From assembly GCA_035771165.1 (NCBI GenBank), contig JAWNZC010000372.1:998501-1062500 (forward strand): a DNA stretch of 64,000 nucleotides. Direction: 5' to 3'. The notes beneath the pieces are model-generated. The model was given only the letters and a program-made list of their open reading frames with translations. It did no database searches and was not told the DNA's origin. Of the stretch, positions 46,770 to 57,700 are shown piece after piece. How positions within the stretch are numbered: the first letter of the stretch is position 1; every line of letters starts with the position of its first letter. Both the position numbers and the translations under genes were made by a program. Source of the stretch: Paragorgia papillata (Eukaryota; Cnidaria; Anthozoa; Scleralcyonacea; Coralliidae).

Positions 46770-47040
46770 ACTTGCGAGCAGTACTGTACATATATAGTAC
46801 TAGTTTATTGTTAATTTTTGAAATAAAAATTCATTCTGATTCCCTGTGCACCTCATCACAATAAATCTTGTGTTTTTAACAAACAGAGAAAACTTTAGTC
46901 TGTCTGGCCAGAATTCCTACATGTCTGACCACTTTCTGTCTTGGCCAGACATTTGTCTTCTACATGTACCAGTATATAAAACAAAATTATTTCGATTTAA
47001 AATAAATATATTGGATTTTGATATTTATGTAGGCTATTAT

Positions 47041-47045
<5 letters not shown>

Positions 47046-47119
<74 letters not shown>

Positions 47120-47130
47120 GTATATATATA
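47046..47130. repeat. (CA)n then (TA)n microsatellite
   Basis: About 26 CA units followed by TA units. Confidence 0.95.
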
Positions 47131-47514
47131 ATTTTACTGGTATTTTGCTACAGGCTACAGTATTTGCCTGCTACAGTCCACAGTGCATGTACATGCATAT
47201 GAGAGGCCCATCCAGACAGACATATTTTTAGTTATAATGCCATTTATAGCAGAAAAATATCTTTTAAAAGAAAAAATTACCCCAAGGGATAAAATATCTT
47301 GAGTGTGTAGCCTGAGGGATATTTCATTCTGAGGGGTAATTTTTGTGGAATACCCCATACAGTGAAGGGTCTATAAATGAGATATTATCCCCAAGCCCGG
47401 GTGAAGGGCTGAAGGCCTGGATGGTTCTAATCTCAACATGCATGGACTCCACGTACACACAAGATTGAAAATAAAATGTGTGATATATATATATATATAT
47501 ATATATATTACAAT

Positions 47515-47556
47515 CTACAGACATGTCTTTCGCTGTTCCACAGCTCATCAGTGTAG
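47515..47556 (-). ncRNA. Hammerhead ribozyme motif 1 (stem III weak)
   Basis: The minus strand reads CTACA (stem I), CTGATGA, GCTG-TGGAA-CAGC (stem II), GAAA, GACATG, then UC and TGTAG (stem I partner). Core residues and stems I and II are intact. The short stem III has a G-G mismatch, so cleavage may be impaired. Predicted cleavage follows the base at 47520. Confidence 0.7.
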
Positions 47557-47752
47557 CTCGGTACAATGTATATATATATATATACTATAAGTGGGCTTAC
47601 CTCAAATGTTGATGGTCGCTACTGTCAGTTTCACACTTTGTTTGTTTGAATATATATATATATGTATTTCACCGATGCTGTCCCACATGCAGTTGTCACT
47701 GACGATCGCATGTGTATAAGTAATTGATGAAATTCACTCAGATTGTTCCAAG

Positions 47753-47795
47753 CTACACTGATGAGCTGTTGTACAGCGAAACACCGTGTCTGTAG
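47753..47795 (+). ncRNA. Hammerhead ribozyme motif 2 (type I, minimal stem III)
   Basis: CTACA (47753-47757), CTGATGA, stem II GCTG-TTGTA-CAGC, GAAA (47778-47781), stem III ACAC-C-GTGT, cleavage site GUC ending at 47790, then TGTAG pairing with CTACA. All conserved core bases are present. Stem III has only a one-base loop, so it would work best as a dimer, as described for hammerheads of Penelope-like elements. Confidence 0.85.
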
Positions 47796-47799
47796 ATTG

Positions 47800-47849
<50 letters not shown>

Positions 47850-47852
<3 letters not shown>

Positions 47853-48365
47853 ACAATTATTCACCGAAGTGGAGGTGAATAGTGCTGGATATTCACACTA
47901 TTCACCGACACTGAGGTGAATAATTGTTTTAGCATATACCTCATAAATGAAATAATAATAAGTTTAACATTCTTACATTTTTCGGTATTTTATACAAGAC
48001 ACGGCCGCTAGCAACTTGGGCACTTGGCGTACTCGATACTTGTCGACAAAACAGTTTTTACAACTTTTGAATATATTAATGGCTAGAAAATTGTAAAGAA
48101 ACATACCTGTGGACACTCTTCTACTTAATGTCGTTGACTTTTCTCGTTATTCTACAACATCAGCCTTGTTTATCAACAAAATCTCCTGCTTCGGTAAACA
48201 AAGCAAAACTGTCCGCCATTTTGTTTTGCCCGCAGGTGAATAGTTAACAGTTATACCATAGCATGGTATATAATAATAGCATGCTATATAATAATGCAGG
48301 ATATCCCGAGCTTGAGGAACCAATCAGATTGCTTGAAAAGCACTATTCACCTGCGAGGTATATGC

Positions 48366-48370
<5 letters not shown>
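47850..48370. mobile_element. MITE with TATTCACC-type ends, inserted in (TA)n
   Basis: ATTATTCACCGAAGTGGAGG and repeated TATTCACC motifs at the left, TAGCATATACCTC near 47935, and at the right CTATTCACCTGCGAGGTATA with TGCTAA. It is bounded on both sides by long AT dinucleotide runs. Confidence 0.55.

Positions 48371-48447
<77 letters not shown>
48370..48447. repeat. Long (TA)n run
   Basis: About 38 TA units. Similar shorter runs at 47490, 47570, 47806, 48563, 49140, 49798 and 54052 mark borders of the elements here. Confidence 0.95.
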
Positions 48448-48451
<4 letters not shown>

Positions 48452-48489
48452 CTGCATACGTTTCACTGTACCACAGCTCATCAGTGCAG
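48452..48489 (-). ncRNA. Hammerhead ribozyme motif 3 (UA cleavage site)
   Basis: Minus strand CTGCA, CTGATGA, stem II GCTG-TGGTA-CAGT (one G-U pair), GAAA, C-G, UA, TGCAG. Stem I is CTGCA/TGCAG where motifs 1 and 2 have CTACA/TGTAG, a compensatory change. Stem III is just ACGU. UA is an allowed but slower cleavage triplet end. Cleavage would follow the base at 48457. Confidence 0.7.
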
Positions 48490-48559
48490 CTTGGAACGAA
48501 CATGGATATGTTATTATAGCAACAGAGTGCTCAAACCACTGAGCACTAGAGTGGTGGGC

Positions 48560-48599
<40 letters not shown>

Positions 48600-48674
48600 T
48601 CTAAAATGCATTAATAATTCATGATGAAAATTCAAAATAAATTAAGGTTTAATCAATGTATGTTTACCCCGGTA

Positions 48675-48767
48675 CAGAACTGATATCAGTGTCTGTAAAT
48701 GTGATACAGAACTGTTTAATGAAACATCAGTTCTGTATCACATTTACAGACACTGATATCAGTTCTG
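48675..48767. repeat. Perfect 40-bp inverted repeat with 13-base loop
   Basis: CAGAACTGATATCAGTGTCT and 20 further bases (48675-48714) are perfectly complementary to 48728-48767. It is part of a larger foldback unit whose other end (49045-49112) also carries GTACCGGGGTACAG and ATACCCCGATACAG. Confidence 0.9.
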
Positions 48768-49150
48768 TAGCAAGTGTACAGACACTTAGCATTCAACTAT
48801 CTTGAGTAAGGTACGCTGGTAGCGTCCTCATACAAGATGGAGATGCAAACAGAACGGCTATTTATGGCACGTCACTTAGAATATAAAATGTGGGACTAAT
48901 ACTAAATCAAAGCGCATGCTCACGACACTAATTTAATAATCGTAGCCTATTAAACCTTACCTCGAAGATTTATCAGCTCTTAACATGATGTATTTTTCGC
49001 TAACTTAATAGACGTTTTAGAAGTCATTTACAGAATTCGTGTCCGTTCTGTACCGGGGTACAGGCACTCGGCTTCGCCTCGTGTCTGTATACCCCGATAC
49101 AGAACGGCCACTCATTCTGTAAATAGTACATATATATGTATATATATATA

Positions 49151-49795
49151 CCGGGTGGCGCAAAAAAAAGTACCCCTGTGTGATTCAGTATAACGTAAAA
49201 ACTAGAAAAGCTATTACACTATAACAACTTTCTTTGCATTCAATAATGGCTAACTTAAATTTTGATATACAAATTTTGCATTTTCATGCAATATTGACCG
49301 AGATACAAACGTTTGAATTTGCATGAACTTTTAAAAATTTGTTTAAAAACGACGAAAAAAGGGGTATTAAACTAATTCGAAAACCATTACTATTTTATCA
49401 TAAGTATTAAGTATTGGGAATTTCAATGAAGTGAACTTCAAGTTGAGGATGTGTATCTGTAAAAGACTTATGATGTACTTTCTTTCCTTTAACTACAATA
49501 AATTAGTTATCAAGTTTTAACAAACTGTACGTACCAATATTACGGCTTTAACACAAGTTATTGCTGTATTAATATTTGATAGGCCGTTTTTAGCAAATTT
49601 TTACACTTCCAAAAATGTTTACTCAATTTTAAACATTAATATATCGGTCAATATTGCATGAAAATGCAAAAGTTGTATATCAAAATTTAAGTTAGCCATT
49701 ATTGAATGCAAAGAAAGTTGTTATAGTGTAATAGCTTTTCTAGTTTTTAAGTTATACTGAATCAAACAGGGGTACGTTTTTTTTGCGCCACCCGG
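49151..49795. mobile_element. Tc1/mariner-like MITE in (TA)n
   Basis: Ends CCGGGTGGCGCAAAAAAAAG and complement, flanked by TA. Arms of about 165 bp share AAAGCTATTACACTATAACA and AATATTGCATGAAAATGCAA-type sequence. No transposase. Confidence 0.8.
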
Positions 49796-49826
<31 letters not shown>

Positions 49827-50200
49827 CAGTCGAACCTCTATTAAGCGGCCACCTTCGGGGAATGGCTTTGTGGCCGCTTAATAGAGTGACGCCAACAATG
49901 GGCATTGGGTGTGGTCAAATGTCCTTTCATTCAATTCTAAAACACTGATAACAGTAACATGTAGATCAGACTTTGAAAAACCAACAAGTAGTTAAGAAAA
50001 CAGTTTTCAAAAACCGAAAAAATAATAAAACAAAGAAGCAACGAAACGAATAACAAAAATGCCACACGTTCGATACGTGTATACTGACGCCTAGTAAGTT
50101 ATGTTGGCTTAAAATAGTTTTCAATGTGCATCTGTCGCTGCGGTGCACTGGGTTTCAAAGCGCAAAGCAAGTCATTTGTCTTTGAAATTGATAGAGCTAC

Positions 50201-51500
50201 AATCTTGGACAAAAGTATTCGGACACAACAACACATTCTTCACTTATAACATTTCATTCTGCTTCAGTGGGTTCTGCTTGAACGATCGATGCCTATCAAC
50301 CCCCCCCCCCCTTTCAATGTTGTTCACTGTATCAAATATAATGTATTTTCACGCATTTTTGCCATTTATATCCGTCAACATTGATTAGGGGGAGGGGTTT
50401 TGTTGCTATATGTAAATTTTTGCGTAAACATGAACGTGCGCGTGGCGTGTCCCCATGACTTTTGTCCAAGATTGTCTGCAAGCGATTTTTGCAAAATATG
50501 TTGATTGACAGTGTCAATGAATTTTAAAATGTCGCTAATTTAATTAAATATACCTCAAGGAATATAAGTTAATTATTTTTATGACCAAACTTGTTAAACA
50601 AGTTATACAATAGGTAAAGAAACGCCCTTTCCCGATGCGCAATACACGAGCAGTAACAATCTATACTATAAAATCATTGTGTAAGGCACGATATTACCAA
50701 ACACTTCCACGCTTTTACAGAAAGAGTGTTTCGAGCATTGGATAGTTTAGATTTCAAATTACTGGACCGTACTATAGCGACCATGCCGAAGAGAATACAG
50801 GGAATTATATCTGGGAAAGGTGGAAGGACTAAATATTGAAATAAATGTTTTTACCGAATTACTCGTGTTTGTGATTAATTAGCTATTCCGAAGTATTGTT
50901 TAACAATACCGTTTAAACAATTATAATAATTATTCATGTATGTTAATTAGCGGTATACACGGTACACACTTGTGCGACGTTATTACATAAAAGAACAGAG
51001 TTAAAAATCCTTTTATATATCGGTGCACAAGTGTGTACCGTCTTACACAAAATCTAATTAAAATAATATTACAACACTTGCCTCAATATACGGCAGTACC
51101 ACAACAGAATTTCACTTACATATCTGCATACATTGTCATATTCTCTAAACTAAGTGTACACTATATAGGCACCACAAAGGCGAAACATTAAATTGTCATT
51201 TGTAGTTAATATAATTCCACGTTGACTGAAACACAACATGTATACATGCGGGTGCATATTGCACCAAGGAACAACAGCATTTCCCACATTATTTCCCAAT
51301 GCTCCCTTGGTGGAATCACAATTCTTGAACAAAAAATTCAGAAATTCCTCAAAACATTTATATTATTTTAATTTTTTGGCACAAAAAAAACGTAAAACAA
51401 CAACAATTAACATAATTTAACTAAACAACTGAGACTATACACTTTTAATGGTCGTTTGAGTAAAAAATAAGGCATTATTGACAGAGACACATTTCGCAGA
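50201..51500 (+). repeat. 1.3 kb tandem duplication, unit 1
   Basis: From AATCTTGGACAAAAGTATTC to ATTTCGCAGA, followed head to tail by unit 2 (51501-52806). The differences seen are poly-C length and a few substitutions and indels. The first 275 bp of each unit are a MITE with ends CAGACAATCTTGGACAAAAG and complement (right end at about 50480). Confidence 0.95.
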
Positions 51501-52806
51501 CAATCTTGGACAAAAGTATTCGGACACAACAACACATTCTTCACTTATAACATTTCATTCTGCTTCAGTGGGTTCTGCTTGAACGATCGATGCCTATCAA
51601 CCCCCCCCCCCCCCCCTTTCAATGTTGTTCACTGTATCAAATATAATGTATTTTCACGCATTTTTGCCATTTATATCCGTCAACATTGATTAGGGGGAGG
51701 GGTTTTGTTGCTATATGTAAATTTTTGCGTAAACATGAACGTGCGCGTGGCGTGTCCCCATGACTTTTGTCCAAGATTGTCTGCAAGCGATTTTTGCAAA
51801 ATATGTTGATTGACAGTGTCAATGAATTTTAAAATGTCGCTAATTTAATTAAATATACCTCAAGGAATATAAGTTAATTATTTTTATGACCAAACTTGTT
51901 AAACAAGTTATACAATAGGTAAAGAAACGCCCTTTCCCGATGCGCAATACACGAGCAGTAACAATCTATACTATAAAATCATTGTGTAAGGCACGATATT
52001 ACCAAACACTTCCACGCTTTTACAGAAAGAGTGTTTCGAGCATTGGATAGTTTAGATTTCAAATTACTGGATCGTACTATAGCGACCATGCCGAAGAGAA
52101 TACAGGGAATTATATCTGGGAAAGGTGGAAGGACTAAATATTGAAATAAATGTTTTTACCGAATTACTCGTGTTTGTGATTAATTAGCTATTCCGAAGTA
52201 TTGTTTAACAATACCGTTTTAAACAATTATAATAATTATTCATGTATGTTAATTAGCGGTATACACGGTACACACTTGTGCGACGTTATTACATAAAAGA
52301 ACAGAGTTAAAAATCCTTTTATATATCGGTGCACAAGTGTGTACCGTCTTACACAAAATCTAATTAAAATAATATTACAACACTTGCCTCAATATACGGC
52401 AGTACCACAACAGAATTTCACTTACATTTCTGCATACATTGTCATATTCTCTAAACTAAGTGTACACTATATAGGCACCACAAAGGCGAAACATTAAATT
52501 GTCATTTGTAGTTAATATAATTCCACGTTGACTGAAACACAACATGTATACATGCGGGTGCATATTGCACCAAGGAACAACAGCATTTCCCACATTATTT
52601 CCCAATGCTCCCTTGGTGGAATCACAATTCTTGAACAAAAAATTCAGAAATTCCTCAAAACATTTATATTATTTTAATTTTTTGGCACAAAAAAAACGTA
52701 AAACAACAACAATTAACATAATTTAACTAAACAACTGAGACTATACACTTTTAATGGTCGTTTGAGTAAAAAATAAGGCATTATTGACAGAGACACATTT
52801 CGCAGA
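51501..52806 (+). repeat. 1.3 kb tandem duplication, unit 2
   Basis: Second copy. Here the MITE left end is complete (CAGACAATC, formed across the junction), whereas unit 1 has only ACAATC, so the breakpoint lies at the MITE terminus. The mirrored 60-codon frames in both units have no features. Confidence 0.95.
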
Positions 52807-53036
52807 CACATCCATGATACTGTGCTCACATCTTACTGATACTCCTCACATCCATGATACTGTGCGAAATTCCGCAGCGTCTCAGCACGTCAAATCCCTG
52901 CACAAGGAGGGTAGTGTTTCTCTGCACCGGACATGCAGATATTTTTATTACCGACAATGTTTTTGAATTTGATTACATGTAAACTTGAGGTGTGAGGTTT
53001 CAAGTGACATGTGCATGTTGAGTGAATGAAATACTA

Positions 53037-53765
53037 ACTACTTATTGACCGAGCGTGAGGTCTGTACTAGTGAAATATCGGACCGATGTTTTTTTAGTAC
53101 GGACCGAGACGAGCGCAGCGAGTTGAGGTCTGTGCAAAAAACAGAGGTCCGATATTTCACCAGTACAGACCGAACAAGCGAGGTCAATAAGTAGTTTATT
53201 ATATGGCCATAAATGTTGTGAACGTTCTGTGAAAACTCAATCCATCTTTCTTGCGAACTAAACGAAAATGGCAGACATTTTCCCATTTTTAAAGTACTTT
53301 CCGTTGAGCTAGAATCCTGAACTTTCTACCCGAAATAGTAATTTTCAATTGCTTTTGTTTGACATATTGCTCAAGATCGTACGTTAAGTAGTTTGAATAA
53401 AAAATTATCTGGAATTCTAATACTTGTGAGAAGTAAATACGAACAATGTTACGAACGTTTTGGACATTTAAAAAACTTTCACAAAACGTGGAAACTCGAG
53501 CTATACATCAAATGAAAGCTTATAAAATTTCTAACAACATACCTGCACGGTATATTTCAACGATGAGTAGTTCTGAAATTATAATCCATCTTGTTGCCGA
53601 TATACTGACATGACTGCCATTTTGTTTATAAAATTAACTTACGGTCCCGAACGGGAGATTCCGCTCTTAGCGGGCGGATACGGGAAATATCCGACCGCTT
53701 ATGAACCAATCAAATTACAGGATTTCCGTATTCGGACCTCTCAGCGCTGCTGCCATATAATAAAT
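53037..53765. mobile_element. Second copy of the TTATTATATGGC foldback family
   Basis: Hairpin arms 53037-53085 and 53146-53196 (GAAATATCGGACC and complement, ACTACTTATTGACC and complement) are followed by TTTATTATATGGCC at 53197 and GCCATATAATAAAT ending near 53765. Compare 11438-11909. Confidence 0.6.
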
Positions 53766-54151
53766 GTACTTACTGACAGCAACTAAGTGTTCTATGGTCT
53801 CTTATTTAGCTCAAGTTTTAGTTTCGGTTCTCTTGCGGTAAAAATTGCACCTAAGATAAATTAAGCTGGCCGTTTAATACAGGTAAAAAACAATACGAAA
53901 TACCAATTGGGACCGCTCGTAGGTGGCCGTGGCCGTTTAATAGAGGGGTAATCTATAGTAAATTACAGGGAATATTTTAGGGGTTTTGACAAGTGGCCGT
54001 TTAATAGAGGGTGGCCGCTTAATAGAGGGCCGCTTAATAGAGGTTCGACTGTATATATATATACGCATGGTATTAGAGCAGTGTGGTAACCCAGTCCTTG
54101 ATTGAGATGTTTATATATACCTTTTGGATGTGCTGGTCACCATCGGCTACA

Positions 54152-54193
54152 CTGTGCTGATGAGCCCCAAAAGGGCGAAACAGCTGTCCACAG
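54152..54193 (+). ncRNA. Hammerhead ribozyme motif 4 (next to the Penelope-like RT)
   Basis: CTGTG (54152-54156), CTGATGA, stem II GCCC-CAAAA-GGGC, GAAA (54177-54180), palindromic stem III ACAGCTGT, GUC ending at 54188, then CACAG (54189-54193) pairing with CTGTG. Every core base is present. Stems I and II differ from motifs 1-3 in sequence but are fully paired. It lies at the 3' side of the RT remnant and on the opposite strand. Confidence 0.85.
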
Positions 54194-54203
54194 AGTTTTT
54201 TGT

Positions 54204-54766
54204 GATTTTGCGGGAGCAACTTTGTCGAACTCGTTTTTATCGTATGACAGGTTGGAAATTCTGCCGCTGATGGATTTCGGAAGGTGTTTGATTATTGACG
54301 AGGGGTGGTTTGACTGAGCGTTGATGTACTGTGGTGGGTTCTCAGGTTTTCTGTAGGTATAGTGTTTACCATTAAGTAGGTCAAATGTAACGTCGAGGTA
54401 GTTAACAATTTTTTGGTTTGATTGTATGGTGATATTTAGTCCGAGTTCTTTGAATATTTCTGAAAATTGTTTCCTGTGTGACTATGTCGGTGGTTCTTGG
54501 GCCCATATTTCTGAATGCTGCTAAGCCGTCATCTCTGTATACAATCCGATGTTTTTATTATTGTGCTTCGATCTTAGCTTGTATAGAATAAACAATCCGA
54601 CGAGTTCGCAGACTTCCGCGCCGTCAAAGCTTCCCATTGTCACATCAAACATGTTAGGGTTGCTTTTCTTGCACCAAGGGCTTTTGTCTTGGAACAATAA
54701 GGATTTTCTGGCATGCATGATAATATCTTTGTCTTGCTTTGATATGTTGGGAAATTGAAATGATTG
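54204..54766 (-). pseudogene. Penelope-like element reverse transcriptase, C-terminal part
   Basis: Minus strand: ISKQDKDIIMHARKSLLFQD, NPNMFDVTMGSFDGAEVCEL and VGLFILYKL, the conserved palm region of Penelope-like RTs. The catalytic box YRDDG is readable just after (near 54535) but in a shifted frame because of an inserted base or two. Further downstream come FRNMGPRTTDIV-like and VNYLDVTFDL-like segments. It is truncated upstream exactly where the 10-bp satellite begins, and no GIY-YIG endonuclease domain is visible. Decayed. Confidence 0.8.
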
Positions 54767-54771
54767 AGATA

Positions 54772-57700
54772 TAATAGGTCTTTCGATTTGTTGCGATTTG
54801 TTTCGATTTGTTACGATTTGTTGCTATTTCTTGCGATTTGTTTCGATTTGATGCTATTTGATGCGATTTGTTGCTATTTGTTGCTATTTGTTGCGATTTG
54901 CAAAGCGCAACAAATCAGATTTGATGCTATATTTGTTGCTATTAATTGTTGCGATTTGCAAATCGCAACAAATGAGATTTGTTCCGATTTGTTTCGATTT
55001 TTTGCTATTTGTTGCGATTTGCAAAGCGCAACAAATCAGATTTGTTGCGATTTCCAAATCGCAGCAAATCAGATTTGTTGCTATTTGTTGCGATTTGTTG
55101 CTATTTGTTGCGATTTGTTGCGATTTGAAAATCACAACAAATCAGATTTGTTGCTATTTGTTGCGATTTGTTGCTATTTGTTGCTATTTGTTGCGATTTG
55201 TTGCTATTTGTTGCGATTAGCAAATCGCAACAAATCAGATTTGTTGCTATATTTGTTGCTATTTGTTGCGATTTGTTTCGAGTTGTTGCGATTTGTTGCT
55301 ATTTGTTGCGATTTGCAAATCGCAACCAATCAGATTTGTTCCTATTTGCGGCTATTTGTTGTGATTGTTGCTATTAATTGTTGCGATTTGTTGCGATATG
55401 CAAATCGCAACAAACCAGATTTAATTTGTTGCGATTTGTTTCGATTTTTTGCTATTTGTTGCGGTTTGGAAAGCGCAACAAATCAGATTTGTTGCGATTT
55501 GTTGCGATTTGCAAATCACACAAATAAGATTTGTTGCTATTTCTTGCGATTTGCAAAGCGCAAAAAATCAGATTTGCTGCGATTTGTTGCTATTTGTTGC
55601 GATTTGTTGCTATTTGTTGCGATTTGTTGCGATTTGCAAATCACAACAAATCAGGTTTGTTGCTATTTGTTGCGATTTGCAAATCACAACAAATCAGATT
55701 TGTTGCTATTTGTTGCGATTTGCAAATCAGATTTGTTCAACAAATAGCAACAAATAGCAACAAATCGCAACAAACAGCAACAAATCGCAACAAATCGAAA
55801 CAAATCGCAACAAATCTGATTTGTTGCGCTTTGTAAATCGCAACAAATAGCAACAAATCGAAACAAATCGCAACAATTAATAGCAAAAATCGCAACAAAC
55901 AGCAACAAATCGAAACAAATCGCAACAAATCTGATTTGTTGCGCTTTGCAAATCGCAACAAATCGAAACAAATCGCAACAATTAATAGCAACAAATCGCA
56001 ACAAATAGCAACAAATCGAAATAAATCGCAACGAATAGCAACAAATCGCAACAAATACGACAACAAATCGCAACAAATAGCAACAAAACGCAACAAATAT
56101 CAACAAATAGCAACAAATCTGATTTGTTGTGATTTGCAAATCGCAACAAATCGCAACAAATAGCAACAAATCGCAACAAATAGCAACAAATAGCAACAAA
56201 TCGCAACAAATAGCAACAATTAGCGATTTGTTGCGATTTGTTGCTATCTGTTGCGATTTGTTGCGATTTGCAAATCGCAGCAAATCAGATTTGTTGCGAT
56301 TTGTTGCCATATGTTGCGATTTGTTTCGATTTGTTGCTATTTGTTGCGATTTGCAAATCGCAACAAATCAGATTTGTTCCTATTTGCGGCTATTTGTTGT
56401 GATTTGTTGCTATTAATTGTTGCGATTTGCAAAGCGCAAGAAATCAGATTTGTTGCTATATTTGTTGCGATTTGTTACGATTTGTTGCTATTTGTTGCGA
56501 TTTGCAAATCGCAACAAATCAGATTTGCTGCTATTTGATGCGATTTGTTGGGATTTGTTGATATTTGTTGCGATTTGTTGCGATTTATTTCGATTTGTTG
56601 CGATTTTTTGCGATTTGTTTCGATTTGTTAGTATTTGAAATCTGATTTGTTGCGATTTGCAAATCGCAACAAATCGCAACAAATTAGCAACAAATAGCAA
56701 CAAATCGAAACAAATCGCAAAAAATCGCAACAAATCGCAACAAATCGAAATAAATCGCAACAAATCGCAACAAATATCAACAAATCCCAACAAATCGCAT
56801 CAAATAGCAACAAATCTGATTTGTTGCGATTTGCAAATCGCAACAAATAGCAACAAATCGTAACAAATCGCAACAAATATAGCAACAAATCTGATTTCTT
56901 GCGCTTTGCAAATCGCAACAAATCGCAACAATTAATAGCAACAAATCACAACAAATAGCCGCAAATAGGAACAAATCTGATTTGTTGCGATTTGCAAATC
57001 GCAACAAATAGCAACAAATCGCAACAAATATAGCAACAAATCTGATTTGTTGCGATTTGTTGCGATTTGTTGCGATTTGTTGCGATTTGTTGCGATTTTC
57101 AAATTACAACAAATCAGATTTGTTGCTATTTGTTGCGATTTGCAAATCACAACAAATCAGATCTGTTGCTATATTTGCTGCTATTTGTTGTGATTTGTTG
57201 CTATTAATTGTTGCGATTTGTTGGGATTTTCAAATCGCAACAAATGAGATTTATTGCGATTTGTTTCGATTTGTTGCTATTTGTTGGGATTTGCAAATCA
57301 CAACAAATCAGGTTTGTTGCTATTTGTTGCGGATTTGTTGCGATTTGCAAATCACAACAAATCTGATTTGTTGCGATTTGCAAATCGCAACAAATAGCAA
57401 CAAATCGCAACAAATATAGCAACAAATCTGATTTGTTGCGATTTGCAAATCGCAACAAATAGCAACAAATCGCGACAAATCGCAACAAATCTGATTTGTT
57501 GCTATATTTGTTGCGATTTGTTGCTATTTGTTGCGATTTGTTGCGATTTGCAAATGGCAACAAATCAGATTTGTTCCTATTTGCTGCTATTTGTTGTGAT
57601 TTGTTGCTATTAATTGTTGCGATTTGTTGCGATTGCAAAGCGCAACAAATCTGATTTGTTGCGATTTGTTGCGATTTGCAAATCACAACAAATCAGGTTT

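Larger units (their letters stand above)
49827..54051. mobile_element. pogo/Tigger-like element, 4.2 kb, without recognisable transposase
   Basis: Ends CAGTCGAACCTCTATTAAGC and its complement at 54051, flanked by TA within TA runs. The subterminal repeats TGGCCGCTTAATAGAG and GGCCGTTTAATAGAGG are typical of pogo/Tigger-type Tc1/mariner elements. The interior holds a 1.3 kb tandem duplication and further MITEs, but no DDE-transposase reading, so it is non-autonomous or hollowed out. Confidence 0.75.

Noticed and set aside
54540..54720. Telomerase or group II intron RT
   Set aside because: MGSFDGAEVCEL and YRDDG are characteristic of Penelope-like RTs; no intron RNA domains are seen.
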